From: Thermodesulfobacteriota bacterium
GTDB taxonomy: Bacteria; Desulfobacterota; DSM-4660; Desulfatiglandales; Desulfatiglandaceae
Length of the DNA: 28,312 nt
Direction of reading: 5' to 3'
Assembly (NCBI GenBank): GCA_028278625.1
Contig: JANQDY010000015.1
Location: 1 to 28,312, forward strand
The notes beneath the pieces were generated by a model. That model had not been told where the DNA came from. It ran no database searches and saw nothing but the letters and a program-made list of their open reading frames with translations. Both the position numbers and the translations under genes were made by a program. Of the stretch, positions 1 to 8,713 are shown piece by piece (positions within the stretch are counted from its first letter, which is position 1; each line of letters starts with the position of its first letter).

Positions 1-132
1 ATGGGTCTGTTGGCCTGTGAGGATGTCTGCCCCAAGGAACTCCCCCTTCAGGACCAGTTGGGGATTCTGCGCCGCAAGATGGGGTGGACCGCGGTCAAAC
101 ATTTGTTTCGGTTAAAAAAAGCTGTTTCGTGA
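1..132 (+). CDS. C-terminal end of succinate dehydrogenase/fumarate reductase iron-sulfur subunit (partial)
   Basis: The gene is cut by the window edge; the reading frame from base 1 gives the last 43 residues before a TGA stop. The piece contains ACEDVCPKELPLQ followed by LGILRRKM. This is the C-terminal Cys-x-x-x-Cys-Pro-Lys segment and closing helix of SdhB/FrdB iron-sulfur subunits of the epsilon/deltaproteobacterial type, where the Cys residues bind the [3Fe-4S] or [4Fe-4S] clusters nearest the quinone. The protein would pass electrons between the flavoprotein and the membrane quinone subunit. The first ATG in the window is internal, not the start. Another (Fe-S)-binding subunit such as an HdrC-like protein is possible, but the PKELPLQ..LRRKM ending fits SdhB/FrdB best. 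Confidence 0.7.
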   Translation: MGLLACEDVCPKELPLQDQLGILRRKMGWTAVKHLFRLKKAVS

Positions 133-159
133 CAATTATTTGTGTAGGCGCATACCGAT

Positions 160-1536
160 TTGACGGTCGTACGAACAAAGGTGAGAAACAAGGAGCTGGT
201 TGCCAGGCGCAGGGAGCAGATCGTGCTTGCGGCCATCAAGCTTTTCTCTAAAAAAGGCTTCCACCAGACCAGTCTGAGGGAACTTGCCGAGGAGTCGGGC
301 ATCAGTCACGGCAACATATATGAATATGTCGGCTCCAAACAGGACATTTTCTTTCTCATCCATCAATTCGTTGACAATATTGCCATCCAGGAAAGCAATC
401 GCATCACGGAAAACATCAACGACCCTCTTGAGAAGCTCCGCCGAATGGTGAAGGCGGAATTCAAGCTCATGTATGACTGGTCCGACGCCATTCTCCTGTT
501 GTATCAGGAAAGCCACGTGCTTGATGAACCCCTCATGAAAACATTGCTGAAAAGAGAGAGGGCCCGTGTCCATTTGATTGAAGAGGTGTTGAAAGAGGGT
601 ATGGACAAGGGTCAACTCAGAAATTTCAACACGCGCGTGGCCGCCAACCTGATCAAATCCATGGCAGAGACCTGGGTGGTCAAACGCTGGGATCTGAGAG
701 GGCACATCGATCGCATGGAGATGGAGAAGGCCATCCTTGATGTAGCTTTCAACGGACTGATCGCGGGAAGCGCGTCCGCGGAGGGAGATCATTGGGAGAA
801 TGAAGAACTTCGTGGAAAATCGGTACTGATTCTGGGGGGAGAGAGTCTCCTTGCAAAGGCGATCGCTTTCTCACTTCTCACCAGAGGCGCAACACTGGCC
901 ATCCAGACAAATGATGCCATCAGTGAAAGCAAAGAGCACCCTGTCCCTGAACCTAACAAATGGCAGGCGGCGAAAGTCTATTCTGCCAATCAGTACGGTC
1001 CATTGACAGCCCGGCTTTTTAAAAAAATCGCAAATGATTTCGGACGGATCGACATTATCATTCATGACCTGGGCATCCAAACGGCGAACCCGGCGTCCAT
1101 CAAAGGAAAAGACCGGAAATTGATCCATGGGTTGCAGGGCAAGTTGGGTTGTGCCCAGGAGTTGGCCACGGCCGTTCAAAAGGAGATAAGGAAGACGCGC
1201 CTGGAACGATTGCTCTATATGGCGCCTTGGGCATGGGATGGGTTTTTGGATCCCCTTCGCTATGAAACAGTAAAGGCGGGTGCGAAGGTCCTCACAAAAA
1301 CCATGGCGCGGCGCATGTGTGATGTCCCTGTAAACGTTAATTGCATTATTCCCGGATTTATCGGAGGTGCGAGACCCACGAGCTTTGAGAAGAAAATGTC
1401 CGCCAATGCAACAGAAGCCATCCCATTTGGGTATGTGGGGGAGATCTCAGACGTTCTTGACGCGGTCTGGTTTCTTATTTCCGATAAATCAAAATATATT
1501 ACGGGCCAGGTGCTTCGAGTAACCGGCGGGATGTGA
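160..1536 (+). CDS. TetR-family regulator fused to a degenerate short-chain dehydrogenase (SDR) domain
   Basis: The 458-aa protein has two parts. Residues about 15-200 are a TetR regulator, with a clear N-terminal helix-turn-helix (residues 36-60, SLRELAEESGISHGNIYEYV) and a helical ligand domain. Residues about 218-458 are an SDR Rossmann domain with YxxxK (Y368, K372), the PGF turn at 398-400 and the usual ITGQVLRVTGGM ending. The SDR part is degenerate. The Gly-rich nucleotide motif reads GGESLLA instead of GGxxGIG, the NNAG stretch reads IHDLG, and the catalytic Ser 13 residues before the Tyr is A355. It may serve as a sensor rather than an enzyme. The start is a TTG with a weak ribosome site; GTG at 181 is an alternative. 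It precedes the dehydratase gene by 67 bp and probably controls it. There is no stop or frameshift at the domain junction, so the fusion looks real. Confidence 0.85.
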   Translation: MTVVRTKVRNKELVARRREQIVLAAIKLFSKKGFHQTSLRELAEESGISHGNIYEYVGSKQDIFFLIHQFVDNIAIQESNRITENINDPLEKLRRMVKAEFKLMYDWSDAILLLYQESHVLDEPLMKTLLKRERARVHLIEEVLKEGMDKGQLRNFNTRVAANLIKSMAETWVVKRWDLRGHIDRMEMEKAILDVAFNGLIAGSASAEGDHWENEELRGKSVLILGGESLLAKAIAFSLLTRGATLAIQTNDAISESKEHPVPEPNKWQAAKVYSANQYGPLTARLFKKIANDFGRIDIIIHDLGIQTANPASIKGKDRKLIHGLQGKLGCAQELATAVQKEIRKTRLERLLYMAPWAWDGFLDPLRYETVKAGAKVLTKTMARRMCDVPVNVNCIIPGFIGGARPTSFEKKMSANATEAIPFGYVGEISDVLDAVWFLISDKSKYITGQVLRVTGGM

Positions 1537-1603
1537 GTATTAGAGCAAACGGTGCTCCCACTGATTCCGCCGATCCACCAAGGAAAAGCAAGGGAGGACA
1601 ACT

Positions 1604-3037
1604 GTGGCGCTAAAAACATCAGAGGAGTATGTTGAAAGACTGAAACGGATGAAACCCAACGTCTACGCCCATGGAAAAAAGATAGGGCGTGATGATCCGA
1701 TTCTCCAATTGCCCATCAATACCCTTAGGGTCACCTTTGATTCGGTGAAAGATCCGGAGCTGAAACACCTCATGGTGACCCGTTCTCACCTGACCGGTGA
1801 AGAAATAAACCGGTTCGCCTCTTTGAACCTGAGCGTCGAAGATCTCTACAAACAGCAGGAAATGAAACGGTTGTGCTGTCATCGGGTTGGCGGATGCGCG
1901 CAACGGTGCATGGCCACTGACACCTTAAATGCCATAGGGGTCGTCACCAAAGATATCGACGATGCCAAAGGGACAAACTACCACGACCATTTCCTTGAAT
2001 TCACCAAATACTATCAGGCCAACGACCTGGTGGGAAGTACGGCCATGACCGATGTGAAAGGGAACAGAAAGGCGAGACCTTCGGAGCAGGATGATCCCGA
2101 TCTATACCTCCGCCTGGTGAAAAAAGACAGCAAAGGGATTGTGGTACGGGGGGCCAAGAATCATATCACCATGGGCCCCTATGTGGACGAGCACCTTGTG
2201 ATTCCCACGAGAACCTTCAAGGAGAATGAAGCGGCGTGGGCCCTTTCCTTTGCCATCCCCGCCGACACGGACGGCGTAAGGATCATATCGCGGATCGTTG
2301 CGCCCAGGCCCAGGATAGAACTCAAGGCCCCCTACAACCGCTACGGCGTTGCCGATTCGGTCTTGGTTTTCGACGATGTCTTTGTTCCCTGGGAGCGGGT
2401 ATTCATGTGTGGAGAGTGGGAATTCGCGGGTCAATTGGCCCTCACGTTTGCCGGCTTTCACCGTCACTCCTACTGTGGGTGCAAGCCGGCCATTACGGAC
2501 ATCATTCTGGGGACCACGGCCCTCGTGGCCGAATACAACGGGGTTGGGAAGTCCCCCCACATTGTGGACGAACTCACGGAACTGATGGTCATTGCCGAGT
2601 TGGTCTATGCCTCCGGGATCGCTGCCGCGGCACGGTCGAAAAAGTCCTCCTCCGGGATCTATGTTCCTGAGTTTCTCTATTCCAATACGGGGAGGTATAT
2701 GGCCGGCATGAACATCTATCATGAATATGACATCTTGAACGCCATCGCCGGTGGATTGCCTTCCACCATCCCCCCGGAAGAGGACTGGCTAAATCCTGAA
2801 ACAGGTCCTGATCTCGAGAAATACATCAGCCGCAAGCCCGGGGTATCCGCCGAAGACCTGCACCGCCTCTATCGGTTTATTTCGGATTTTTCCTGCTCAG
2901 CCATGGCCGGATGGAATCAGTATGCGGGGGTTCATGGCGGGGGATCTCCCATCATGGAAAAAATCGGCGTTCGCTCAAATTATGATCTGGAATCAAAGAA
3001 AAATATCGCAAAATATCTCGCGGGGATCCAAAACTGA
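1604..3037 (+). CDS. 4-hydroxybutyryl-CoA dehydratase / vinylacetyl-CoA isomerase family enzyme
   Basis: This 477-aa protein belongs to the 4-hydroxyphenylacetate 3-hydroxylase (HpaB) superfamily, in the AbfD-type branch. AbfD is a homotetrameric FAD and [4Fe-4S] enzyme that dehydrates 4-hydroxybutyryl-CoA to crotonyl-CoA by a ketyl-radical route and isomerises vinylacetyl-CoA. All four cluster ligands can be placed: C98 and C102 in GGCAQRCMATD (the C99/C103 pair of AbfD), and H286 and C293 in FHRHSYCGCKP, with the H292/C299 spacing of seven. Length matches AbfD (about 490 aa). The GTG start has a good AGGGAGGA ribosome site. It sits between the TetR-SDR regulator and two acyl-CoA ligases, so it probably acts in an acid-catabolic route. 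The exact substrate cannot be read from sequence; paralogues acting on other hydroxyacyl- or enoyl-CoAs are possible. Confidence 0.88.
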   Translation: MALKTSEEYVERLKRMKPNVYAHGKKIGRDDPILQLPINTLRVTFDSVKDPELKHLMVTRSHLTGEEINRFASLNLSVEDLYKQQEMKRLCCHRVGGCAQRCMATDTLNAIGVVTKDIDDAKGTNYHDHFLEFTKYYQANDLVGSTAMTDVKGNRKARPSEQDDPDLYLRLVKKDSKGIVVRGAKNHITMGPYVDEHLVIPTRTFKENEAAWALSFAIPADTDGVRIISRIVAPRPRIELKAPYNRYGVADSVLVFDDVFVPWERVFMCGEWEFAGQLALTFAGFHRHSYCGCKPAITDIILGTTALVAEYNGVGKSPHIVDELTELMVIAELVYASGIAAAARSKKSSSGIYVPEFLYSNTGRYMAGMNIYHEYDILNAIAGGLPSTIPPEEDWLNPETGPDLEKYISRKPGVSAEDLHRLYRFISDFSCSAMAGWNQYAGVHGGGSPIMEKIGVRSNYDLESKKNIAKYLAGIQN

Positions 3038-3178
3038 CAACCAAAATCAAACTGATGATGAATTATAGAGTGTAAAAGGGATACCATGAGGCGTATGGGG
3101 TTGAAACGCTTGTTTCCTATCGCGCCCGGAGATTTCAACGAAAACGATTTCACAAAGAAAGGTAGGAGGTAGTTTTCA

Positions 3179-4711
3179 ATGAATATCGCCAATCCCATAG
3201 AAATCCAGGCCCTTAACAGACCCGACAAAACAGCGGTCGTTTTTGGTGAAAAGCCGTATTCCTACGGTCTTATGAATGCCCAGGCCAACCGGGTGGCCAA
3301 TGCCCTCATCTCCATGGGGATCCGGAAGGGTGACCGGGTCGCCATGTGGCTCCCCAATTGCTTTGAGTTCTTCATTGCCTTTTACGGCATCCTCAAAACA
3401 GGGGCCGTTGCCCTGCCCATGAACATCCTGTACAAATCAAGGGAATTAAAATTCCTCCTGTCGAATTCCCAATCCAAGGTCATCATTGCCGCGGACCCTG
3501 GCCTCAAAACCCTCAAAGACCTGATGGCAGACCTCCCGGATCTGGAAAAGGTGATCGCCGTGGGTTGTGAAGAGGACCATTCATGGGCCCTCTCCTTTGA
3601 AACGGCCATTGCTTCACATTCGGATCAATTTGTCAGCCGCAACCTATCTCCCGATGATCCGGCCACCATATTGTACACCTCCGGAACCACCGGAAACCCC
3701 AAGGGAGCGGTGCTGACCCATTGCAACCTCCTCATGAACTCAGAGTTCTATGCCACGGGACTTGGCGCCAAAGAGGATTGGGTGGGAATCTGCGTGCTGC
3801 CGCTCTCCCATCTTCTTTCCCTTGCGGCGGGCGTCATGGTGTTGTTGGGAAAAGGCGGCACCATGCACGTAATGGATCGGTTCGTTGCCGAGGAGGCCGC
3901 CGAGATCATTTCACGATACAAAGTGAACTACTCATTCGCCGTACGAACGGTCTATACGTTGCTCTTGGTGCTCCCGGATGAGGCCCGGTTCGATCTCATA
4001 TCCCTGGAGGTTTGCATTGTCACGGGTGCTGTAACGCCTTTGGAGCTGAGAAAGGAAATTGAAGACAGGTTCCGGTGCAAAACGATCCAGGTCTATGGTC
4101 AGGTGGAAAGCTCTCCTGTCATTACCATGGATCGCATGGACCGAAAGCGGAAATTCGAGAGCGTCGGCTATCCCCTGCCGCATATTGACGTCAAAATCGT
4201 GGACGGCCAAGATCGATCCCTCCCCCCCAATGCGCATGGTGAGATCTGCTGCAAGGGGCATTGTGTGATGAAGGGATACTGGAACAATCCCGGTGGGACC
4301 AACTCCGCCATTAAAGACGGATGGTTGCATACCGGGGATATCGGCATGCTGGATGAAGAGGGATACCTTTACATCTTTGATCGCAAGAAAGATATGATCA
4401 TATGTGGCGGGTACAATATCTATCCCATTGAACTGGAAGAACTTCTCTATGAAAATCCCAAGGTGCTGGAGGCTGCCGTGGTGGGAGTTGCGGATGACCG
4501 GATGGGGGAAATTCCAAAGGCGTATGTAACGCTCAAACCCGGGGAAACCGCCGATGAAGAGGAGATGATGGCTTACGTTCAAGACAGGCTGGCAAAATAC
4601 AAGAAATTGAGAGCGGTGGAATTTTTAGACGAGCTCCCGAAAGGCCCGACAGGGAAAATCCTGAGAAGAAAACTGAGGGAGATGAGCGCACCGTCCGATA
4701 CCACTGCTTGA
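3179..4711 (+). CDS. AMP-forming acyl-CoA synthetase (ligase), copy 1
   Basis: A 510-aa member of the ANL (adenylate-forming) superfamily, which activates a carboxylic acid with ATP and then forms the CoA thioester. The P-loop-like A3 motif TILYTSGTTGNPKG is at residues 163-176. The A5-type segment reads YGQVESS rather than the usual YGxTE. The motif with the ATP-ribose Asp, GWLHTGDIGMLDEEGYLYI, is followed by DRKKDMIICGGYNIYP, and the catalytic Lys near the C-terminus is K493 (GPTGKILRRK). The start is preceded by a strong GTAGGAGGTAG ribosome site. It lies 141 bp after the dehydratase gene and 55 bp before a second ligase. Substrate class (fatty, branched or hydroxy acid) cannot be fixed; the general fold looks like medium- or long-chain fatty acid-CoA ligases. 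Confidence 0.88.
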   Translation: MNIANPIEIQALNRPDKTAVVFGEKPYSYGLMNAQANRVANALISMGIRKGDRVAMWLPNCFEFFIAFYGILKTGAVALPMNILYKSRELKFLLSNSQSKVIIAADPGLKTLKDLMADLPDLEKVIAVGCEEDHSWALSFETAIASHSDQFVSRNLSPDDPATILYTSGTTGNPKGAVLTHCNLLMNSEFYATGLGAKEDWVGICVLPLSHLLSLAAGVMVLLGKGGTMHVMDRFVAEEAAEIISRYKVNYSFAVRTVYTLLLVLPDEARFDLISLEVCIVTGAVTPLELRKEIEDRFRCKTIQVYGQVESSPVITMDRMDRKRKFESVGYPLPHIDVKIVDGQDRSLPPNAHGEICCKGHCVMKGYWNNPGGTNSAIKDGWLHTGDIGMLDEEGYLYIFDRKKDMIICGGYNIYPIELEELLYENPKVLEAAVVGVADDRMGEIPKAYVTLKPGETADEEEMMAYVQDRLAKYKKLRAVEFLDELPKGPTGKILRRKLREMSAPSDTTA

Positions 4712-4766
4712 CTTCTGACTGACGCCGATCCCGGCGGAATTAATGGGGAGGAGGGAGGATGAAAAG

Positions 4767-6329
4767 ATGAACGTTAGTCAATTGCTGACAAAGGCCGCAC
4801 GCACCTTTCCACGGAACCTAGCATTGGTGCATGGTACGAAAAAGCTGACCTATGCGCAATTTGATGCGCGGGTTAACAGACTGGCCAATGCCCTTTTAAG
4901 ACTCGGTATTCGGCAGGGAGATAACGTGGCGGTTCTCCAGTACAATTACCCCGAGACCTTGGAATCCGTCTTTGCATGTTTCAAGGCCGGCTGCGGAGCC
5001 GTTCCCATAAACTTCAGACTTCACCCCAAGGAATGCGCCTTTATCATCGATCACTCGGAAGCCAAGGCCGTGATCGTGTCAGGTGAATTCAATGACGCCA
5101 TGATGGAAATCCGCCATCGCATAAAAAAGGCCCGGCATCTCATCACCCTGTCCGGGGCCCGGGGAGAGATCCTTGATTATGAGGAGCTGTTGTCCGAGGC
5201 GTCTGATCGATTCAGGGATGCCGATGTGCGACCCGATGATCTGGCATGGCTTTTCTACACTTCCGGGACGACCGGAATGCCCAAGGGTGCCATGCTGACC
5301 CATCGAAACATCCTTGCCGCTTCCATGAATTTCTATGCCGACATATGTCCCGGATTCGGACCCGATGATGTGGTGCTCCACGCTGCCCCCCTCTCCCACG
5401 GCAGCGGCCTGTACGCGCTGCCCAATATCGGCAAAGGGGCGACCAATGTAATTCTGGCGTCCAAATCATTCGATGCGGAACTGATCTTTCAAACCATTCA
5501 AAAATACCGGGTCACGAACATGTTTGCGGCCCCCACAATGGTCAAGCTGATGGTTGAAAGTCCCGCAGTGGACAAATATGACCATAGTTCCCTAAAGGCA
5601 CTCAATTATGGTGGTGCTCCCATGTTGGTGGAAGACTTGAAACAGGCCATGGCAAAACTGGGTCCCTGTCTGGTCCAGTTGTTCGGGCAGGGAGAATCAC
5701 CCATGACCATCACCTATCTGCCCCATCGGGATCATCTGCCGGAAGGGAGCCCGGACCAGATGAAACGGCTTTCCTCAGCAGGATTTCCCCGAACGGACGT
5801 GGAAGTCAGAATCTTTGATGCCGATGACAACGAACTCCCTCCGGGTGAGACCGGAGAAATCGTTACCCGTTCGGATCTGGTCATGAAGGGCTACTGGCGC
5901 AACCCGGAGGCCACCCATGAGACGCTGAAGAATGGTTGGCTTCATACGGGGGATATGGGATACATGGATGAAAGGGGGTATCTGTTCATCATGGATCGCT
6001 CCAAGGATATGATCATCAGCGGCGGTGAAAATATCTATCCCCGGGAAATCGAGGAAGTCCTCATACGGCACGAGGCCGTAAGAGAGGTGGCCGTCATAGG
6101 GGTTCCGGACCCCAAATGGGGTGAGGCCATTAAGGCGGTGGTGGCCCTTCTTCCGGGGCTCTCAGCGACGGAGAAGGAATTGATCGCCTTTTGCAAAGAT
6201 AATATCGCCAGCTACAAGAAACCCAAATCAATTGATTTCGTGGACGAGTTGCCCAAAAACAACTACGGCAAAGTAATGAAACGGGATCTGCGGGCCCGAT
6301 ACTGGAAAGACATGGCGCGAACCGTCTGA
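4767..6329 (+). CDS. AMP-forming acyl-CoA synthetase (ligase), copy 2
   Basis: A 520-aa ANL-superfamily acyl-CoA ligase. The A3 motif FYTSGTTGMPKG is at residues 163-174, the A5 region reads LFGQGESPMT, the GWLHTGDMGYMDERGYLFI and DRSKDMIISGGENIYP hinge motifs are intact, and the catalytic Lys is K502 (NNYGKVMKRD). An upstream in-frame ATG at 4743 exists, but the GGAGGGAGG ribosome site lies between it and the ATG at 4767, so 4767 is chosen. It follows the first ligase closely but is clearly divergent from it, so this is not a recent duplication. Two different ligases beside one dehydratase suggest activation of more than one acid, or one ligase working on a pathway intermediate. It ends 141 bp before the convergent sigma-54 regulator gene. 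Confidence 0.88.
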   Translation: MNVSQLLTKAARTFPRNLALVHGTKKLTYAQFDARVNRLANALLRLGIRQGDNVAVLQYNYPETLESVFACFKAGCGAVPINFRLHPKECAFIIDHSEAKAVIVSGEFNDAMMEIRHRIKKARHLITLSGARGEILDYEELLSEASDRFRDADVRPDDLAWLFYTSGTTGMPKGAMLTHRNILAASMNFYADICPGFGPDDVVLHAAPLSHGSGLYALPNIGKGATNVILASKSFDAELIFQTIQKYRVTNMFAAPTMVKLMVESPAVDKYDHSSLKALNYGGAPMLVEDLKQAMAKLGPCLVQLFGQGESPMTITYLPHRDHLPEGSPDQMKRLSSAGFPRTDVEVRIFDADDNELPPGETGEIVTRSDLVMKGYWRNPEATHETLKNGWLHTGDMGYMDERGYLFIMDRSKDMIISGGENIYPREIEEVLIRHEAVREVAVIGVPDPKWGEAIKAVVALLPGLSATEKELIAFCKDNIASYKKPKSIDFVDELPKNNYGKVMKRDLRARYWKDMARTV

Positions 6330-6470
6330 TGAAGGACTGTTTCCTCATATCGTGGCATTCGGGCAACGGTCACATAAACCTGATCCGGTGGCCCATGCAA
6401 ACAGCGATAATGGCATTAAAGCCGGGTGGATGTCGGCCCTTATGAAGGCATTTGCCATACCGCTGATTTC

Positions 6471-8024
6471 TCACCTGGGGGGATATTTTGTGATCCCCAG
6501 CTTCCTCATTCTAAACCGGAGTGTGCTTGGATTCATTTTCAGAATCTCCGCGGCACCTCCTTTTCCCGCCACTTGCCACCCAACCCTTTCAAGAACTCGC
6601 CGGATATGGTTTGTTATCACCTGGTCCATGGTCATGATTGGCTCCGTCTCTCGGTCAAATTCCCGCCTGTCGGATGCTGCGGGACCCGTACCCAAATCAG
6701 GGAAGATCAAAGGGCTTCCATGGGATAGAATCAGGGCACGTTCCACAATGTTTTGAAGTTCGCGAACATTTCCGGGCCAGTGATACGCCTTGAGAAGTTC
6801 CAGGGTCCCGCTGTCAACTTGCGGTGCATATACGAGATTCATCTCCTGAGACTTGCGTTCCATAAAATACTGAACCAGTGATGGAATATCCTCCTTTCGG
6901 AGCCGAAGCGGCGGAATATGAATGGGCAACACGTTTAAGCGATACCAAAGATCCTCCCGGAATGTCCCTTCGCGGACCATTAGGGGAAGATCACGGTGTG
7001 TCGCGGCAATCACCCGAACATCGGCCCGAAGGCTCCGGGTGCCGCCCACCCGTTCATACTCTTTCTCCTGCAAAACCCGCAGGAGCTTGACCTGAGCCTC
7101 CTGGCTCAGTTCCCCGATTTCATCCAGAAAGAGCGTTCCTCCTTCGGCACGCTCGAAGCGGCCCCGTTTTCGTTCGGTTGCGCCCGTAAAAGCCCCTTTC
7201 TCATGGCCAAACAGCTCGCTATCCAGCAACGTGTCCGGAATCGCACCGCACTGCATGGAGATCATGGGACCTTTGCGCCTCGGGGATGCCATATGAATGG
7301 CATTGGCGATCACTTCCTTACCCGTGCCGGTCTCTCCCAAAAGAAGCGCGGGGCTGTTGGACGGGGCTATTTGACGTACTTTTTCCATCACCTCCCGCAG
7401 TCCGAAATCCGCTCCCACCACTTCTACACCCACCGCGCGCTTTATGTCGGCGGACAGCGCCCGGTTATCTTCCGCGAGAAGTTCCTTGGCCCGGAGCAGT
7501 TCCCTGTAGCGGCGAGCGTTGGAGAGAGCAATGGCAATCGGTTCCCTGACACTTTCAAGTAGCAGGGCGTCCCCCCTTCCGTACCGATCGGTTCCTTTGG
7601 CTGAAATGGCGAATATCCCCACCCTTTCATTGTCTCCGCGAATTCTGAGCTGCAAGCTCAGGGTGGAGTTGGAGGCCAGCCCGGGAAAAAGACTGAGCAT
7701 CTCCGGGCGCCAGTCTTCGGGACGGTTCAGTATAAACACGGGTGTCCTTTCCGCACCCATTTCATCAAGGTCTTCAAAATAGTCCTCGTATAATGGAATT
7801 TCCCGTACGGTTTCATATCCGTAGAAATTGACGCCTTCCCGTTCCATCCTGGCAATACTGATCATCCGCTTTCGTTTCGGGTCTGTGTATAGCAATGCCA
7901 TGGCGTCAACCGGCATAACCGCTTCCAAGTATGCGAAGGTGTCTGAAAGCGCCTCTTTGATATCCAGGCTTCCGCATATTCGTAGCGTCACTTCTTTGAA
8001 AAACGCGCTGGTATTTGCCTTCAT
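6471..8024 (-). CDS. Sigma-54-dependent transcriptional activator (GAF - AAA+ - Fis HTH)
   Basis: A 517-aa NtrC-family enhancer-binding protein. Residues about 10-175 form a GAF-like sensor domain with no receiver domain, so control is probably by ligand. Residues about 200-440 are the AAA+ ATPase: Walker A GETGTGKE (230-237), the GAFTGA loop that touches sigma-54 (277-282), Walker B LFLDEIGE (298-305), and the WPGNVREL segment. The last 45 residues are a Fis-type helix-turn-helix ([20 protein letters not shown]). The frame is open up to 8099, but the ATG at 8024 follows an AAGGGGGGC ribosome site and begins the conserved part. It is divergent from a 95-aa gene that has a predicted -24/-12 promoter, and a strong dyad lies just upstream of its own start. 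It may also serve the acyl-CoA ligase cluster it converges with. Confidence 0.92.
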   Translation of the reverse strand: MKANTSAFFKEVTLRICGSLDIKEALSDTFAYLEAVMPVDAMALLYTDPKRKRMISIARMEREGVNFYGYETVREIPLYEDYFEDLDEMGAERTPVFILNRPEDWRPEMLSLFPGLASNSTLSLQLRIRGDNERVGIFAISAKGTDRYGRGDALLLESVREPIAIALSNARRYRELLRAKELLAEDNRALSADIKRAVGVEVVGADFGLREVMEKVRQIAPSNSPALLLGETGTGKEVIANAIHMASPRRKGPMISMQCGAIPDTLLDSELFGHEKGAFTGATERKRGRFERAEGGTLFLDEIGELSQEAQVKLLRVLQEKEYERVGGTRSLRADVRVIAATHRDLPLMVREGTFREDLWYRLNVLPIHIPPLRLRKEDIPSLVQYFMERKSQEMNLVYAPQVDSGTLELLKAYHWPGNVRELQNIVERALILSHGSPLIFPDLGTGPAASDRREFDRETEPIMTMDQVITNHIRRVLERVGWQVAGKGGAAEILKMNPSTLRFRMRKLGITKYPPR

Positions 8025-8043
8025 CTGCCCCCCCTTCGACGTC

Positions 8044-8090
8044 ATATGTTGCGTCCATGGTAATATATTGCGCCGCGCAATGCAACATAT
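8044..8090. promoter_or_regulatory. Nested inverted repeat, probable enhancer/operator of the sigma-54 activator
   Basis: Two perfect dyads share one centre region. The inner one is ATTGCGC-C-GCGCAAT (8067-8081); the outer arms are ATATGTTGC (8044-8052) and GCAACATAT (8082-8090). The outer right arm directly abuts the inner dyad. The site begins 20 bp upstream of the activator's start and lies about 58-104 bp upstream of the -24 element facing the other way. That is a normal distance for an upstream activator sequence, and the site could also give autoregulation. Binding by the neighbouring Fis-type HTH is inferred. Confidence 0.6.
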
Positions 8091-8147
8091 TAACTTCACA
8101 TCATTGGCTGATAAAAAATATCCTATAAATTCAGATCGTTATATATT

Positions 8148-8163
8148 TGGCCCAATATTCGCA
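8148..8163 (+). promoter_or_regulatory. Predicted sigma-54 (-24/-12) promoter
   Basis: TGGCCCAATATTCGCA matches the TGGCAC-R-N4-TTGC-W consensus at both invariant doublets (GG, then ten bases, then GC), with C for A at the fifth position and C for T in the -12 element. It ends 27 bp before the ATG of the 95-aa gene, leaving room for a short leader and the ribosome site. A sigma-54 activator gene is divergent from it. Confidence 0.6.
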
Positions 8164-8190
8164 ACAGAGCACGGTGAAAGGGGGAAAGCA

Positions 8191-8478
8191 ATGAAATGGA
8201 TTGAAGTTGTTCGTGTCCGGTCTTCCTCCGCGGCACTTGAAGAGGCCATTCCTTTTCTAAAAAAAACGCTTCACGAGATAAGGGCTTCGTCAAAAGCGAA
8301 GGAAACCTTCATGGCTCAGCACGCTCTTTACAGCGGGGATCTTTCGGTTGTGGTGGTTTGGAATAACGAAGAGGAACCGGTGAAAACCAGGGACGGCATG
8401 CTGCTGGCACAACAGCTTCAGTGTTTTGGACCGGTGGATCACGCCGTTTGGATACCCTTGTCGAGATCCAGTAAATGA
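8191..8478 (+). CDS. Small conserved-looking protein of unknown function (95 aa), putative sigma-54 target
   Basis: I do not recognise the family. The protein is soluble, without signal peptide or membrane segment, and alternates strands and helices: IEVVRVRSSS at the start, a Lys-rich helix (residues 15-40), a hydrophobic strand SGDLSVVVVWNN (48-59), and an ending FGPVDHAVWIPL. The pattern is compatible with a small ferredoxin-like alpha/beta fold, but that is a guess. The ATG follows GAAAGGGGGAAAGCA, an acceptable ribosome site. An upstream extension of the frame runs back through the promoter and the activator gene and is rejected. Its promoter and divergent position suggest it is a direct target of the sigma-54 activator. 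Confidence 0.65.
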   Translation: MKWIEVVRVRSSSAALEEAIPFLKKTLHEIRASSKAKETFMAQHALYSGDLSVVVVWNNEEEPVKTRDGMLLAQQLQCFGPVDHAVWIPLSRSSK

Positions 8479-8713
8479 GACCACAGGCCTTTCTTGTGAA
8501 AAAGAAAACCGGAGAAGGAGGTGATGACTTATGGTTTGCCCATGAAACTGTCTTCAGCAGGATGAATTTAAAACTCACGAATCAACAGGCATGATTGCCG
8601 TAAAAGGTCTGTCATAAAATGCGGTGGCGTGCGAAACAGACGAAACGTGATTTAAAAATCATGGTGACATGTCCAACGTCTTTCGTACGGCACATAACAT
8701 AGGAGAGAATAAC

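Noticed and set aside
114..128. AAAAAAAGCTGTTTC also occurs at 11471-11485
   Set aside because: 15 nt including an A-run, with unrelated flanks; most likely coincidence and not a repeat family.
2102..2722. Long minus-strand frame antisense to the dehydratase gene, and similar ones at 3932-4582, 10689-11357 and 22249-22995
   Set aside because: These are shadows produced by codon bias of well-supported genes. Their proteins show no family features and lack ribosome sites.
8523..8564. A 13-codon frame (MTYGLPMKLSSAG) beside a perfect AAGGAGGTGATG ribosome-site sequence
   Set aside because: The spacing to its ATG is only about two bases and the next ATG (8531) opens a 4-codon frame. There is no evidence of a real leader peptide.
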